Source: Bacteroidota bacterium
GTDB lineage: Bacteria > Bacteroidota > Bacteroidia > Flavobacteriales_D > Crocinitomicaceae
NCBI GenBank assembly: GCA_030148165.1
Contig: JASBTZ010000003.1
Span: 434,001 to 498,000 of the forward strand
Reading direction: 5' to 3'
Length of the DNA: 64,000 nt
Shown here: one piece after another, positions 44,323 to 53,784 of the stretch
Numbering within the stretch: position 1 is the first letter of the stretch
Layout of the letters: each line of letters starts with the position of its first letter
Translations under genes and position numbers: made by a program
The notes under the pieces: model-generated
Told to the model about the DNA's origin: nothing
Seen by the model: only the letters and a program-made list of their open reading frames with translations
Databases searched by the model: none

Positions 44323-46626
44323 ATGAAAAAGTTACTTTTAGCTGCATTTTTAGCACCACTATTTGTGTTCGGTCAGATGACCAACGAAGAGGTTAAAAAA
44401 CAGGTAGAAACCGCACCAGAAGGTGAGCTGGTTATTCTTAGTTCCCAAATGCTTCAGGAAAATTATCTGTATCACGCAGAGATGGTTGTAGATAAACTTT
44501 TGGAATTCCAACCAAACAATGCGAATTACAATTATCGTAAAGGATACATTCTTTTATATTCTCGTACGGATTTTGAAGGAGCGATTCCTTTTTTGAAAAA
44601 AGCGAGTCAATCAGTTAACAAGAACTATGATATGTTCTCGAAAAACGAAACAAACGCTCCTATTGACGCATATTACAATCTTGCCAAGGCATACCATTAC
44701 AACATGGAACTTGACGAAGCAAGAAAATACTATAAGCTTTTCATCAGTAGTTCTACGAATGGATCAAACATGATCGAGTTCGCAGAGTTGGGAATTGCAC
44801 AGTGTGATAATGCGGAAAGAGAGTTAGAAAATCCGAAGAGCGCGATCGTTAAAAACATTGGAGCTCAGGTTAATACCAGCAATCCGGAATATGCGCCGGT
44901 TGTTTCATTGGACGGTAACTCGCTATACTTCACGTCAAGAAGAGGCTGGGAAGATGGAAGTACTGATGAGTGGATTGATCCAATGCTTAACCAATATCCG
45001 GAAGATATTTTTGTGAGTTACGCTGATTTTGAAGGCGAATGGACTTCTCCTGAAAAACTAGCTTTCTGTGAATCCAAATACAATGAAGCAACCATTAGTG
45101 TTAGCTCGGATGAAAGAAGAATTTACACGTATAAAGACCGTTCAGGTGGAGGAGATATTTATTACTCTGATTTCCAGGAAAACCAGTTTGAAGAGCAAAT
45201 TCCACTTGAATACGACGGAGTAAACACAGAATACTGGGAGACTCACTGTACGATGACTCCCGATGGTCAAAATCTGTATTTTGTTTCTGATCGACCTGGA
45301 GGATTCGGTGGTAGAGATATTTACCGATTGGTAAAATTACCAAATGGTGATTGGAGTCAACCACAAAACATGGGGCCGACCATTAACACGCCTTACGATG
45401 AAGATTCACCATTTATTGCTGTGAATAACAAAACACTATACTTTTCTAGTAACGGGCCTAAGAGTATGGGTGAAATGGATGTCTTCGTCAGTTTCCGTGA
45501 TGAAGATAACGTATGGTCAACTCCTGTTAACCTTGGATATCCAATCAACTCAACTGGAGACGATGTATTCTATACCACCACCATTGATGGATTGAGAGGT
45601 TACTTATCTTCTTTCCGTAAAGGCGGTTATGGAGAAAAGGATATCTATGAAGTACAGAACGATTACATGGGTAACCGTCCAATCAGTTCACTTCGTGGAA
45701 AGTTCATTTCATTTACAGGACAAGAGCTTCCTGATAATCTATCAGTTAAGATCACTTGTACAAACTGTGAAATTGAATCGCAGAAAGAAATCAACCCACG
45801 TATTAAAAACAACGGATTCTTCGCAGCGCTTACTCGCTGTAAAGATTATACGATCCAGTACTATTCAGGAGCTGAATTAATTGGAAGCGAGCAATTCGTT
45901 ACTGCATGTAACAACGAAAATGAAGAAATCATTAAAAATCACTACATAGGTGAGTACGACCTTGTAGGTACTGTTTCTGATTCGAAAACTTTGAAATACT
46001 TGAAAAACGCACATGTTGAATTCATTGATCCAATGACGAAGGAATCCTTTGCATCTTTTGATACTGACGCTAATGGTAAATTCACTTCAGATTACCTTGA
46101 TGGTAAAAAATTCGGTGATGAGATCGAATTCATGGTTGAGGTATCGAGAAAAGGATATATCAAGCAGTCGTTTATTGTTGATACAACACTGGGAATGTTC
46201 AAAACACTTGAGTTAGAATACCTATTAAGCAGAATGGATATCGGAACAGATATAGGAACGGTTATCAAACTTAATCCTATTTACTTCGACCTTGATAAAT
46301 CTAACATTCGTCCAGATGCAGCCGTTGAGCTAGATAAGATCGTTAAGATCATGAATGATAACCCAACTATGGAAATTGAGCTAGGATCACACACTGACTG
46401 TCGTGCATCTAAGTCATACAACATGGCGTTATCAAATCGACGTGCAAAATCTTCTGCGAACTATATTAAGCAGCGTATTACTAATCCTTCACGAATCTAC
46501 GGTAAAGGATATGGTGAAAGCCAGCTTGTTAATGATTGTGAATGTGAGGGTGATGTTGTCTCAGATTGTTCGGATGAAGAACATCAGGCGAACCGTCGTA
46601 CTGAATTCAAGATCGTTAAGAAATAA
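44323..46626 (+). CDS. PorE-like protein: TPR, WD40-like propeller, CRD and OmpA domain
   Basis: 767 residues. Signal peptide about 1-18 (LLLAAFLAPLFVFGQ). TPR-like helices about 25-165 (YNYRKGYILLYSRTDFEGAI, YYNLAKAYHYNMELDEARKY). WD40-like PD40 repeats about 185-460 (PVVSLDGNSLYFTSRR, SSDERRIYTY, MTPDGQNLYFVSDRPGGFGG). A carboxypeptidase-regulatory-like fold at about 540-625 (GTVSDSKTLKYLKNAHVEF). OmpA-C-like domain about 645-767 (YFDLDKSNIRPDA, GSHTDCRASKSYN, LSNRRAKSSANYI, QANRRTEFKIV). This exact order is that of PorE, a T9SS outer-membrane-associated protein of Porphyromonas gingivalis that binds peptidoglycan. Assignment to PorE itself is uncertain because the family has many paralogues. 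A terminator follows. Confidence 0.85.
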   Translation: MKKLLLAAFLAPLFVFGQMTNEEVKKQVETAPEGELVILSSQMLQENYLYHAEMVVDKLLEFQPNNANYNYRKGYILLYSRTDFEGAIPFLKKASQSVNKNYDMFSKNETNAPIDAYYNLAKAYHYNMELDEARKYYKLFISSSTNGSNMIEFAELGIAQCDNAERELENPKSAIVKNIGAQVNTSNPEYAPVVSLDGNSLYFTSRRGWEDGSTDEWIDPMLNQYPEDIFVSYADFEGEWTSPEKLAFCESKYNEATISVSSDERRIYTYKDRSGGGDIYYSDFQENQFEEQIPLEYDGVNTEYWETHCTMTPDGQNLYFVSDRPGGFGGRDIYRLVKLPNGDWSQPQNMGPTINTPYDEDSPFIAVNNKTLYFSSNGPKSMGEMDVFVSFRDEDNVWSTPVNLGYPINSTGDDVFYTTTIDGLRGYLSSFRKGGYGEKDIYEVQNDYMGNRPISSLRGKFISFTGQELPDNLSVKITCTNCEIESQKEINPRIKNNGFFAALTRCKDYTIQYYSGAELIGSEQFVTACNNENEEIIKNHYIGEYDLVGTVSDSKTLKYLKNAHVEFIDPMTKESFASFDTDANGKFTSDYLDGKKFGDEIEFMVEVSRKGYIKQSFIVDTTLGMFKTLELEYLLSRMDIGTDIGTVIKLNPIYFDLDKSNIRPDAAVELDKIVKIMNDNPTMEIELGSHTDCRASKSYNMALSNRRAKSSANYIKQRITNPSRIYGKGYGESQLVNDCECEGDVVSDCSDEEHQANRRTEFKIVKK

Positions 46627-46650
46627 CGACAATAATATATTGAAGTAAAA

Positions 46651-46687
46651 AAAGCCTGTGTCACAAAAACACAGGCTTTTTTATTTT
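46651..46687 (+). terminator. Rho-independent terminator after the PorE-like gene
   Basis: GCCTGTGT (46654-46661), loop CACAAAA, ACACAGGC (46669-46676), then a T-tract (TTTTTTATTTT). The A-run before the stem also fits a terminator on the other strand, but no gene on that strand ends here. Confidence 0.92.
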
Positions 46688-46747
46688 GTGAAACCTTTTA
46701 AACTAAGCAACGTAATAGTTAACAATATTTAATTGATCTTAAAGGTT

Positions 46748-48841
46748 ATGCAATTCTACAAGAAACTAATGATCGTATTGTTTACAGGTAGTTTAACTGT
46801 ATCATATGCTCAGTTAACCGAAGAGAACATTCGTGAGATCGCGCTGAACGGAACTGAGCAGCAGATCGTAACGGAGTGTTCATCTCTTACACAACAAGGA
46901 TTTCTTTATTTGGCAAGTATTCTGGCTGATAAACTGATCACTTTTGATCCACAAAGTTCAAATTATGCCTATCGAAAAGGTTTTTTGGAACTCGAGGTCA
47001 ACATGAACTATGAAGAAGCCATGCGTTATTTTGAGATTGCTATCCTTGATATCGATCCTAATTACGACATGTATTCAATTAAAGAGAAGAGTGCGCCACC
47101 AGATGCCTTATACCACCTGGCCAGATGTCACCATTTAGCTGAAAATATTGATAAAGCAGAAGAATACTTCAATCAATTCAAGGCAGTTACGAACAAAAAG
47201 TCAGAGTTAATTCCGGTTGCAGATCTGAAGTTAATTCAGTGTGCACGTGCACGTGAGCATATCGCCAACCCAGTTGATGTTTATTTAAAAAATATTGGAC
47301 CGGTTATTAACACTGAATTCCCGGAATATAGCCCTGTTATTTCACTGGATGGTTCCTCCTTATATTTCACATCAAGAAGACCTTGGGAAAACAATGAAAC
47401 TGAAGAGTACAGAGACATTGCCATTAATCAGTATCCGGAAGATGTCTATGTAAGTTATATGGATTTTGACTCCACCTGGACTGAGCCTAAGCGATTGAGC
47501 TTTTGTCAACCTGTTCGTAATGAAGCCTCTATCTCCATGAGTTCCGATGAGCGTCGTATCTATCTATATGAGGATACAACTGGTGATGGTGACATTTACT
47601 ACACTGACTTTTACCACGCTAAATTTCAGGAAATTGAGTATTTGGATTACAAAAATGTTAACACAAAATACTGGGAGACACATTGTATGATGTCAAATGA
47701 TCAGCGTCGTTTCTTCTTTGTCTCTGACAGACCGGGAGGTTACGGAGGTCGTGACATTTATGTGATGGAGAAGAAAAAGAGTGGCAGATGGTCTAAGCCT
47801 AAAAACTTAGGACCTGGTATCAACACCCCTTATGACGAAGACGCGCCATTTATTTCCGTGGATGATCGCACCTTATATTATGCTTCCAACGGTAAGAAAA
47901 GTATCGGAGGCTTTGATATTATGAAAAGTGTGATGTCTGAAGATAGTACCTGGACAGAAGGAGCGAACATGGGTTATCCATTTAATTCCACCAATGATGA
48001 TATTTTCTACACTACTACCATTGATGGGCGTAGAGGTTATATGACTTCATATCGTTCGGATGGACACGGTGAAAAAGATATCTATGAAATCCATAACGAT
48101 TACCTTGGTACAAAGGAGATCGCCGTACTTAAAGGTTTGATTAAGACAGTTGATGATAAACCAATCCCGGAAGACTTTGCTATTAACGTTAGACTTGTCT
48201 GCATTGATTGTGATGATCAAAACAAGATGGTCTTCCCTCGCCTGCGGGATGGTGTGTTTATGACAGGACTTTTACCTTGTAAAACTTACCGATTGGAATA
48301 TATGAATCTATCGGATACAATTGTGATGCATGATGATTCCTTCACTACTTTATGTGATACGGCATATCAGGAAATCTACAAAGAACTATTGTTGGATGTT
48401 GATAAACGTCAGATCATTATTGAAGATACGCTTGAAATTCCACCTGTTATAGTGGAAGAATGGCCAAATCTTGAATTCATGCACTATTTCGCATATAACA
48501 AGAACAAGCTTGATGTACGCAAGGGTAAATTGAATAAGGAATTCGTTAAGGAAATAGAAAAGCAGTTAGATGGTGGTCGACCGAATATCACAATCAACAT
48601 CTACTCTTCCGCTTCGCATGTACCAACTAAAACGTACAAAACGAACGAAAACTTAACGAAGATTCGAGCTGAAAATATGAAGTATGATCTCATTGCACAT
48701 TTCGAGAAGAAAGAAGATTACAAAGGACGTGTAAACGTTGTAATCGTAAGCTCTGTCGTGCAGGGTCCTGAATACATCAAAGATTCAGCAAACAAAGAAA
48801 AATACTTCCCATACCAGTACGTAGGTATGAAGACAGAATAA
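46748..48841 (+). CDS. PorE-like paralogue with a degenerate OmpA domain
   Basis: 697 residues from the ATG at 46748, which begins a signal peptide (MQFYKKLMIVLFTGSLTVSY). Same layout as the preceding gene: TPR-like helices (YAYRKGFLELEVNMNYEEAM), PD40 propeller repeats (PVISLDGSSLYFTSRRPW, SSDERRIYLYEDTTGDGD, FVSDRPGGYGGRDIY) and a CRD-like region about 450-520. The C-terminal 130 residues align in position with an OmpA domain (MHYFAYNKNKLDV), but the peptidoglycan-binding core GHTD is replaced by SSASH and the final NRR motif is missing. So it probably no longer grips the cell wall in the usual way. A tandem duplication followed by divergence is the simplest reading. A strong terminator follows. 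Confidence 0.83.
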   Translation: MQFYKKLMIVLFTGSLTVSYAQLTEENIREIALNGTEQQIVTECSSLTQQGFLYLASILADKLITFDPQSSNYAYRKGFLELEVNMNYEEAMRYFEIAILDIDPNYDMYSIKEKSAPPDALYHLARCHHLAENIDKAEEYFNQFKAVTNKKSELIPVADLKLIQCARAREHIANPVDVYLKNIGPVINTEFPEYSPVISLDGSSLYFTSRRPWENNETEEYRDIAINQYPEDVYVSYMDFDSTWTEPKRLSFCQPVRNEASISMSSDERRIYLYEDTTGDGDIYYTDFYHAKFQEIEYLDYKNVNTKYWETHCMMSNDQRRFFFVSDRPGGYGGRDIYVMEKKKSGRWSKPKNLGPGINTPYDEDAPFISVDDRTLYYASNGKKSIGGFDIMKSVMSEDSTWTEGANMGYPFNSTNDDIFYTTTIDGRRGYMTSYRSDGHGEKDIYEIHNDYLGTKEIAVLKGLIKTVDDKPIPEDFAINVRLVCIDCDDQNKMVFPRLRDGVFMTGLLPCKTYRLEYMNLSDTIVMHDDSFTTLCDTAYQEIYKELLLDVDKRQIIIEDTLEIPPVIVEEWPNLEFMHYFAYNKNKLDVRKGKLNKEFVKEIEKQLDGGRPNITINIYSSASHVPTKTYKTNENLTKIRAENMKYDLIAHFEKKEDYKGRVNVVIVSSVVQGPEYIKDSANKEKYFPYQYVGMKTE

Positions 48842-48857
48842 AGACTTTACGAACAAG

Positions 48858-48888
48858 AAAGTCCCGCAAACAGCGGGACTTTTTTTTT
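48858..48888 (+). terminator. Rho-independent terminator after the PorE-like paralogue
   Basis: AAAGTCCCGC (48858-48867), loop AAACA, GCGGGACTTT (48873-48882), followed by six more T. A GC-rich ten-base stem with a T-tract. Confidence 0.94.
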
Positions 48889-48928
48889 GATCTCCTCTTC
48901 CCTATCTTTATGAACTTAAAAACAATAC

Positions 48929-49777
48929 ATGAATATTAAGCTAGAACGACCACTGGCAATCTTTGATTTGGAAGCGACTGGTCTGGATGTAATTCACGAT
49001 CGTATCGTTGAAATTGCAATCCTCAAAGTCCATCCGGATGGAAAACAGGAATCATTTGAACAACGCATCAATCCGGAAATGCCTATTCCCGAAGAGGCAA
49101 GCGAAATTCACGGCATCTACGATAAAGATGTTGCCAATGAACCAACGCTCAAAGCAATTCTTCCAAAATTGGAGGCCTTCTTAAGCGGCTGCGACATTGC
49201 CGGCTATAACTCAAACAAGTTCGATTTACCCATGTTGGCAGAAGAACTGTTACGCGTTGAAAGTTCATTAGATTTAAGTCAGTTAAGACACATTGACGTT
49301 CAAAACATCTTTCACAAGATGGAACCTAGAACACTCGTGGCAGCTTATTTATTCTATTGTCAGAAGAACTTAGAGAATGCGCATTCTGCTATGGCTGATA
49401 CGCAAGCTACCTGGGAAGTTCTGGATGCTCAGATCGGTAAATACGAAGAGCTAAAGGATGATGTGGATTTTCTTTCTGATTTTTCTGTCTATGGAGATGT
49501 TAAAAGAGCAGATTTTGCCGGTAGACTAGGATACAATGAGAATGATGAAATGGTCTACAATTTCGGTAAGCACAAAAATAAAACCGTGGAGGAAGTTGCT
49601 CGCATTGAACCAGGTTATTATGGTTGGATGATTGACGCAGATTTCCCCCTTTATACGAAACAGTGTTTGCGAAAAGAAATGGAGCGAATAAAAGCAGAAC
49701 GCCAGGAAGAAAAGGCAAAGAAAGACGAACAGAGTTACCAGAATAAACTGGATGCATTAAAGAACAAATTCAAATAG
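48929..49777 (+). CDS. DEDDh 3'-5' exonuclease (DnaQ-like)
   Basis: 282 residues. Exonuclease motifs: ExoI FDLEATGLD (Asp13, Glu15), ExoII YNSNKFDLPML (Asp99), ExoIII HSAMADTQA (His152, Asp157), the DEDDh subgroup. A C-terminal region about 205-250 (YNFGKHKNKTVEEVARI, GYYGWMIDADFP) is the small domain seen after the exonuclease fold in Bacteroidota homologues. A charged coiled-coil-like tail ends it. It could be a proofreading or DNA repair nuclease; whether it serves as the polymerase III epsilon subunit cannot be told. It follows a terminator, so it has its own promoter, and the FAH-family gene starts one base after its stop. Confidence 0.87.
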   Translation: MNIKLERPLAIFDLEATGLDVIHDRIVEIAILKVHPDGKQESFEQRINPEMPIPEEASEIHGIYDKDVANEPTLKAILPKLEAFLSGCDIAGYNSNKFDLPMLAEELLRVESSLDLSQLRHIDVQNIFHKMEPRTLVAAYLFYCQKNLENAHSAMADTQATWEVLDAQIGKYEELKDDVDFLSDFSVYGDVKRADFAGRLGYNENDEMVYNFGKHKNKTVEEVARIEPGYYGWMIDADFPLYTKQCLRKEMERIKAERQEEKAKKDEQSYQNKLDALKNKFK

Positions 49778-49778
49778 C

Positions 49779-50390
49779 ATGAAGATCATTTGTATTGGGA
49801 GGAATTATGCAGATCATGCGAAAGAAATGAACGCTGATGTACCGAAACAGCCCATGTTCTTTATGAAACCGGATACAGCTCTTTTAAAAGGCGACAACGA
49901 TTTTTATTACCCTGATTTTTCGGAGGATGTTCATTATGAATGTGAGCTCGTTATTCGAATAAGTAAAGTCGGTAAAAATATTGACGAAAAATTTGCGTCC
50001 AAATACTACGACCAACTAGGTTTAGGAATTGATTTTACAGCACGGGATCTTCAGGCTAGTTGTAAAGAAAAGGGTCATCCCTGGGAAATTGCTAAAGCTT
50101 TCGATAACAGCGCGATTCTTTCAGCTGATCTTATTGATGTTAAAGACGTCAATCTTCAATCATTGAATTTCAGCCTCAAAAAAAATGGGGAGCTTGTACA
50201 AAGAGGTAGTAGTTCCGATATGATCTTTAACGTAAATCAGTTGATCAGCCACATTTCGAAGTTTATCACACTGAAGACCGGTGATCTGATTTATACAGGA
50301 ACTCCTTCTGGAGTAGGTTCGATTAACATTGGTGATAAATTAACAGGTTATATTGAAGATCGCCAAATGTTCGAGATCAACGTACGCTAA
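49779..50390 (+). CDS. Fumarylacetoacetate hydrolase-family protein
   Basis: 203 residues, the short single-domain FAH form. N-terminus IGRNYADHAKEM; metal-ligand residues Glu54 and Glu56 in VHYECELVIRI and Asp85 in GLGIDFTARDLQ; substrate-loop KGHPWEIAKAFDNSA; TGTPSGVGSI near the C-terminus. The family hydrolyses C-C bonds of acylpyruvates or decarboxylates/hydrates related 2-oxo acids, such as oxaloacetate. The substrate is not known for this protein. Its stop (TAA 50388-50390) abuts the stop of the convergent sugar transferase; the shared sequence is TAATTA. Confidence 0.88.
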   Translation: MKIICIGRNYADHAKEMNADVPKQPMFFMKPDTALLKGDNDFYYPDFSEDVHYECELVIRISKVGKNIDEKFASKYYDQLGLGIDFTARDLQASCKEKGHPWEIAKAFDNSAILSADLIDVKDVNLQSLNFSLKKNGELVQRGSSSDMIFNVNQLISHISKFITLKTGDLIYTGTPSGVGSINIGDKLTGYIEDRQMFEINVR

Positions 50391-51785
50391 TTACTTTCCG
50401 GCACCTTTAAAGATTATAATCACGGTATAGAGCATAATCTTAAAATCAAGTGACAAGGTTCTGTTGCGAAGATAGAGAAGATCAAACTTCATTCGGTCCA
50501 GCATCTGTGTAACGTTTTCGGCATATCCGTATTTTACCTGGCCCCAAGAAGTAATTCCCGGTCTAACCTTTGTCAGTTCGAGAAACTGAGGCTCTATTTC
50601 GGCTATCTGATCAATGTAGAACTGTCTTTCAGGTCGCGGCCCTACAAGAGACATATCCCCTATCAACACATTAATAAACTGAGGAAATTCATCAAGTCTC
50701 GTTTTACGCATAAACCGTCCGACTCTGGTGATGCGCGGATCACTTGAAGATGAAAGCTGCGGACCTGACTTCTCAGCATCCTGTATCATCGTTCGAAACT
50801 TAATAATATAAAATGGTCTGCCATTTTTTCCGATCCGTTCCTGGGTGAAGAAAATCGATCCCGGTGAAGAGAATTTCACCATCAGCGCTAAGATTATGAA
50901 TAATGGGGAGAGAACAACCATGGCTATAACGGAGACTAAAACATCAATAACGCGTTTGAAGATACGCTGCCAAACCGGCATTACGTCGGCATTCACTTCA
51001 ATCAATAAAGCTCCAAATATATTACTCATTTCCACAGTGCCAGATAAGATGTCGTACATATCAGGTAGGACTTTTATTTTGACATCTCCTCCTTCTAAAC
51101 GAGAAATAATATGTTTTATTCTGTCGTGCTCACTGCTTTCGAGGGCAATAATTACTTCTTCAATATTATGCACACGAATTATGTTTTCTACATCATCTAT
51201 ATGTCCCAGATAAGGCAGCCGGTCTTCCAATAACCTATCGACACCATTGATGTTTATAAAGCCCACAAAATCAGCTCCTATACCCTTCGGTAGTTCGTTG
51301 ATCTCGTTATAAATATCAACTGCTTTGTCGCTTCCTCCGATAATAAGGGTTTTAAATCCTGCTTTTCTTGTGTGGATCCTTCCTACTATCCAGGTTACAA
51401 TGATATAGCGTGGAATAAAGATGAAAGTAAATTGAATTCCAAAAAGAAGGCTTAGCGACTTGTAGTACTGTTTGTAACCGGAAATCTGGTCGTCAAGTAG
51501 AAAAAGAAAAAAGATGAGCATCACCCCTATCAATGTACCCGCAAAGGAAAGGCTGATAATCTTCAAACGATATAATCTTCTCACATTGTGATACGTCCCC
51601 TGAACCATGTAAATAAAGAACCATAGAAAGGGAATCAGGAAAATACCATAATAGAAAGATTCATTCGTGGTAAATTCTTCACCTTCAACCCATATTTTAC
51701 GATAATAATAGAATACCGCCCAGGCTGTTGCTGACATAAGTAAGTCAACAGATACCAGGAGAATTGTCAGGAGTCTTGAATTCAT
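50391..51785 (-). CDS. Polyprenyl-phosphate sugar-phosphate transferase (exopolysaccharide initiation)
   Basis: 464 residues. Four N-terminal hydrophobic segments, a Rossmann-like CoA-binding domain (KTLIIGGSDKAVDIYNEI), then the catalytic bacterial sugar transferase domain at about 265-464: membrane hairpin (KRVIDVLVSVIAMVVLSPLF), ERIGKNGRPFYIIKFRTM, the DE catalytic pair in RLDEFPQFINVLIGDMSLVG, and PRPERQFY. It transfers a sugar-1-phosphate to undecaprenyl phosphate to start exopolysaccharide or O-antigen-like assembly. It shares one base with the preceding lipoprotein gene, so the two are co-translated. Confidence 0.9.
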   Translation of the reverse strand: MNSRLLTILLVSVDLLMSATAWAVFYYYRKIWVEGEEFTTNESFYYGIFLIPFLWFFIYMVQGTYHNVRRLYRLKIISLSFAGTLIGVMLIFFLFLLDDQISGYKQYYKSLSLLFGIQFTFIFIPRYIIVTWIVGRIHTRKAGFKTLIIGGSDKAVDIYNEINELPKGIGADFVGFININGVDRLLEDRLPYLGHIDDVENIIRVHNIEEVIIALESSEHDRIKHIISRLEGGDVKIKVLPDMYDILSGTVEMSNIFGALLIEVNADVMPVWQRIFKRVIDVLVSVIAMVVLSPLFIILALMVKFSSPGSIFFTQERIGKNGRPFYIIKFRTMIQDAEKSGPQLSSSSDPRITRVGRFMRKTRLDEFPQFINVLIGDMSLVGPRPERQFYIDQIAEIEPQFLELTKVRPGITSWGQVKYGYAENVTQMLDRMKFDLLYLRNRTLSLDFKIMLYTVIIIFKGAGK

Positions 51786-52654
51786 TAATAATGCACCACT
51801 TTAACGTTATCAATGTTGATCTGTGCTGAACTCACACCTTCCGGCAACATCGATTCAAATGAATGCCTGAAATATTCCGCGCTTGGCGACCCGGAAACAA
51901 TGGTGGTCAGATCGATGTAGATCTTCTTCCAGTATACTTCCGATGGGTCTTGTTTATTTAACTGAACATTGGGATTTTCTTTCGTTTCAACACTATTAAT
52001 TGCTAATACTCCCGTTATTACATCTGCCGTATTGTGATAATCCAATTCCAGGTAAACCGGTGAACCGCCTCCCGGAAGCACTTCCTGAAGCGTAGTGGAT
52101 GAAATCCAATTAAAATTAGCAGTTGTCAACGACACTCTTCCGAATCCATTACCATTGAATGGTTGAATTATCGCAGGGTCGTTTGTTACGATCAGGTTTG
52201 CCAAAGATGACGGACTATCTTCGAAACCGGTATTGGCATCCTCAAAATCACGAATCTTGAACTGGACGTTATCCTTATAAGATGTTTGCGGATCAATGTG
52301 CAGTGTTGCGTTTTGCACGAGCTCCGCAGTTACTTCATATTTCTGTAAGAACGGGTAAATTTTCTTTGTTGCCGAAATTCCATTGTCCAGTATGGTTGGA
52401 AACAAGGTAATCTTGCTCATTCCATTCTGCAGAATTGGTATTTTGAAAGGAACTTCGAAAACGCCAATTAGTTTATCATCTATATAAACCCAGGCATTCG
52501 ATATGTTCTCTGTTAGTTCTCCTTCGTTGAGTGATAGATTAGGATTATTGACCAGATTCCATTCAGAAACCTCTAACCAGGATGGATCAGGATTGTTTTT
52601 AATACATCCGGCAAAGAGCAATAAAGTAGTACTTAAGTAGAAATAGATTTTCAT
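51785..52654 (-). CDS. Lipoprotein of unknown function
   Basis: 289 residues with lipobox LFAGC (lipidated Cys17) after MKIYFYLSTTLLL. The mature protein is beta-rich, with SNAWVYIDDKLIGVFEVPFK near the N-terminus and a jelly-roll-like C-terminal half (VYLELDYHNTADVITGVLAI, INIDNVKVVHY). I do not recognise a named family. Coupling to the sugar transferase (one-base overlap at 51785) suggests a role at the surface in polysaccharide biology, which is inference from context only. A -7 box TATTTTTG lies 18-25 bases upstream. Confidence 0.75.
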   Translation of the reverse strand: MKIYFYLSTTLLLFAGCIKNNPDPSWLEVSEWNLVNNPNLSLNEGELTENISNAWVYIDDKLIGVFEVPFKIPILQNGMSKITLFPTILDNGISATKKIYPFLQKYEVTAELVQNATLHIDPQTSYKDNVQFKIRDFEDANTGFEDSPSSLANLIVTNDPAIIQPFNGNGFGRVSLTTANFNWISSTTLQEVLPGGGSPVYLELDYHNTADVITGVLAINSVETKENPNVQLNKQDPSEVYWKKIYIDLTTIVSGSPSAEYFRHSFESMLPEGVSSAQINIDNVKVVHY

Positions 52655-52671
52655 AATAAGCTAAAGCGATG

Positions 52672-52679
52672 CAAAAATA
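52672..52679 (-). promoter_or_regulatory. Putative -7 box (TATTTTTG) of the lipoprotein-sugar transferase operon
   Basis: Minus-strand TATTTTTG, 18 bases before the lipoprotein ATG. No clear -33 TTG found. Confidence 0.5.
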
Positions 52680-52692
52680 ACGAATTCATCGC

Positions 52693-53691
52693 TTACTTAT
52701 TGTCTAGTGTCAGGCTAGATGCCACTTTTAATTTTTCTACAATCTGATGAGCAACTTCCAGGGCTCTACTTCCATCTTCAATCGGAACAATTGGAACTGT
52801 ATCGTTAACAATGGCATCATGAAAAGTAGAAAGCTCCTCTTTGATTGCGTTTACCTCCTGAATATCAGGCTTATCAAATAGAATTTTTTTGGCAGCTTTC
52901 CCATTCCCTGGGTCAAAAATAACGTCGAAAGGATCCGGATCTCCTTCAATATCCTGCATGCGAACTACCTCCATTTCCTTCTCAAGAAAATCAACGCTGA
53001 TGTAGGCATCCTTTTGAAAGAATCTCGACTTGCGCATGTTCTTCATAGATATCCGACTTGAAGTGAGGTTTGCTACACATCCATTGTCGAACTCAATTCT
53101 TGCATTCGCTATATCAGGCGTGTCACTAATAACAGCCACACCTGAAGCAGATATGCGTTTTACATTCGACTTCACGACACTCAATATGATATCGAGATCA
53201 TGAATCATCAAATCCAATACAACGGGTACATCTGTTCCTCGCGGATTAAATTGTGCGAGCCTGTGTGTTTCAATAAACATTGGATTCTGGAGATAAGGAA
53301 CAGCTGCTTGAAATGCAGGATTAAATCGTTCAACGTGTCCAACCTGTACTTTAACTCCTGCTTCGTGAGCGAGATTCGTTAGCGTCTTTGCTTCATCCAC
53401 TGTTTCAGTGATCGGCTTCTCGATAAAAACATGTTTGCTTTTGCGAAGAGCTTTCGATGCACAATCATAATGAGCTAATGTCGGAGTTACTATATCAACG
53501 CAATCAACAGCATCAATAAGCTCTTCGAGTTCTTCAAAGCGCTTGATTCCGAATTGCTCCATTGCACTCTTTGCGCTTTCGTCATCCGGATCATAAAACC
53601 CTACGAACTCATATTTATCGTTCAATTCCAACAGCAAACGAATATGAATCTTCCCAAGATGACCAGCTCCTAATACTCCGACTTTCAACAT
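52693..53691 (-). CDS. Gfo/Idh/MocA-family oxidoreductase
   Basis: 332 residues. N-terminal Rossmann fold with GAGHLGKIHIRLL (8-20) for NAD(P) binding, the family motif EKPI (Glu91, Lys92, Pro93; HVFIEKPITETVDEA), and a C-terminal alpha/beta substrate domain with HVERFNPAFQ and LDLMIHDLDIIL, whose His residues are the usual catalytic candidates. It oxidises or reduces a sugar or related alcohol/ketone. Substrate unknown; the position next to the sugar transferase unit allows a role in nucleotide-sugar or polysaccharide biosynthesis. It has its own strong promoter. Confidence 0.88.
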   Translation of the reverse strand: MLKVGVLGAGHLGKIHIRLLLELNDKYEFVGFYDPDDESAKSAMEQFGIKRFEELEELIDAVDCVDIVTPTLAHYDCASKALRKSKHVFIEKPITETVDEAKTLTNLAHEAGVKVQVGHVERFNPAFQAAVPYLQNPMFIETHRLAQFNPRGTDVPVVLDLMIHDLDIILSVVKSNVKRISASGVAVISDTPDIANARIEFDNGCVANLTSSRISMKNMRKSRFFQKDAYISVDFLEKEMEVVRMQDIEGDPDPFDVIFDPGNGKAAKKILFDKPDIQEVNAIKEELSTFHDAIVNDTVPIVPIEDGSRALEVAHQIVEKLKVASSLTLDNK

Positions 53692-53706
53692 TATTTAAAT
53701 TTTTCT

Positions 53707-53738
53707 CAAAAATATAACCGTTTCAGCTCCAATTCAAA
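53707..53738 (-). promoter_or_regulatory. Promoter TTTG-N20-TATTTTTG of the Gfo/Idh/MocA gene
   Basis: On the minus strand TTTG (53735-53738) and TATTTTTG (53707-53714) are 20 bases apart, close to consensus. Predicted start near 53701 leaves a leader of about 10 bases. Confidence 0.72.
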
Positions 53739-53784
53739 TCAGATTTAATTCTTTATCAACAAAGCAATATTATTTATCACGGCG

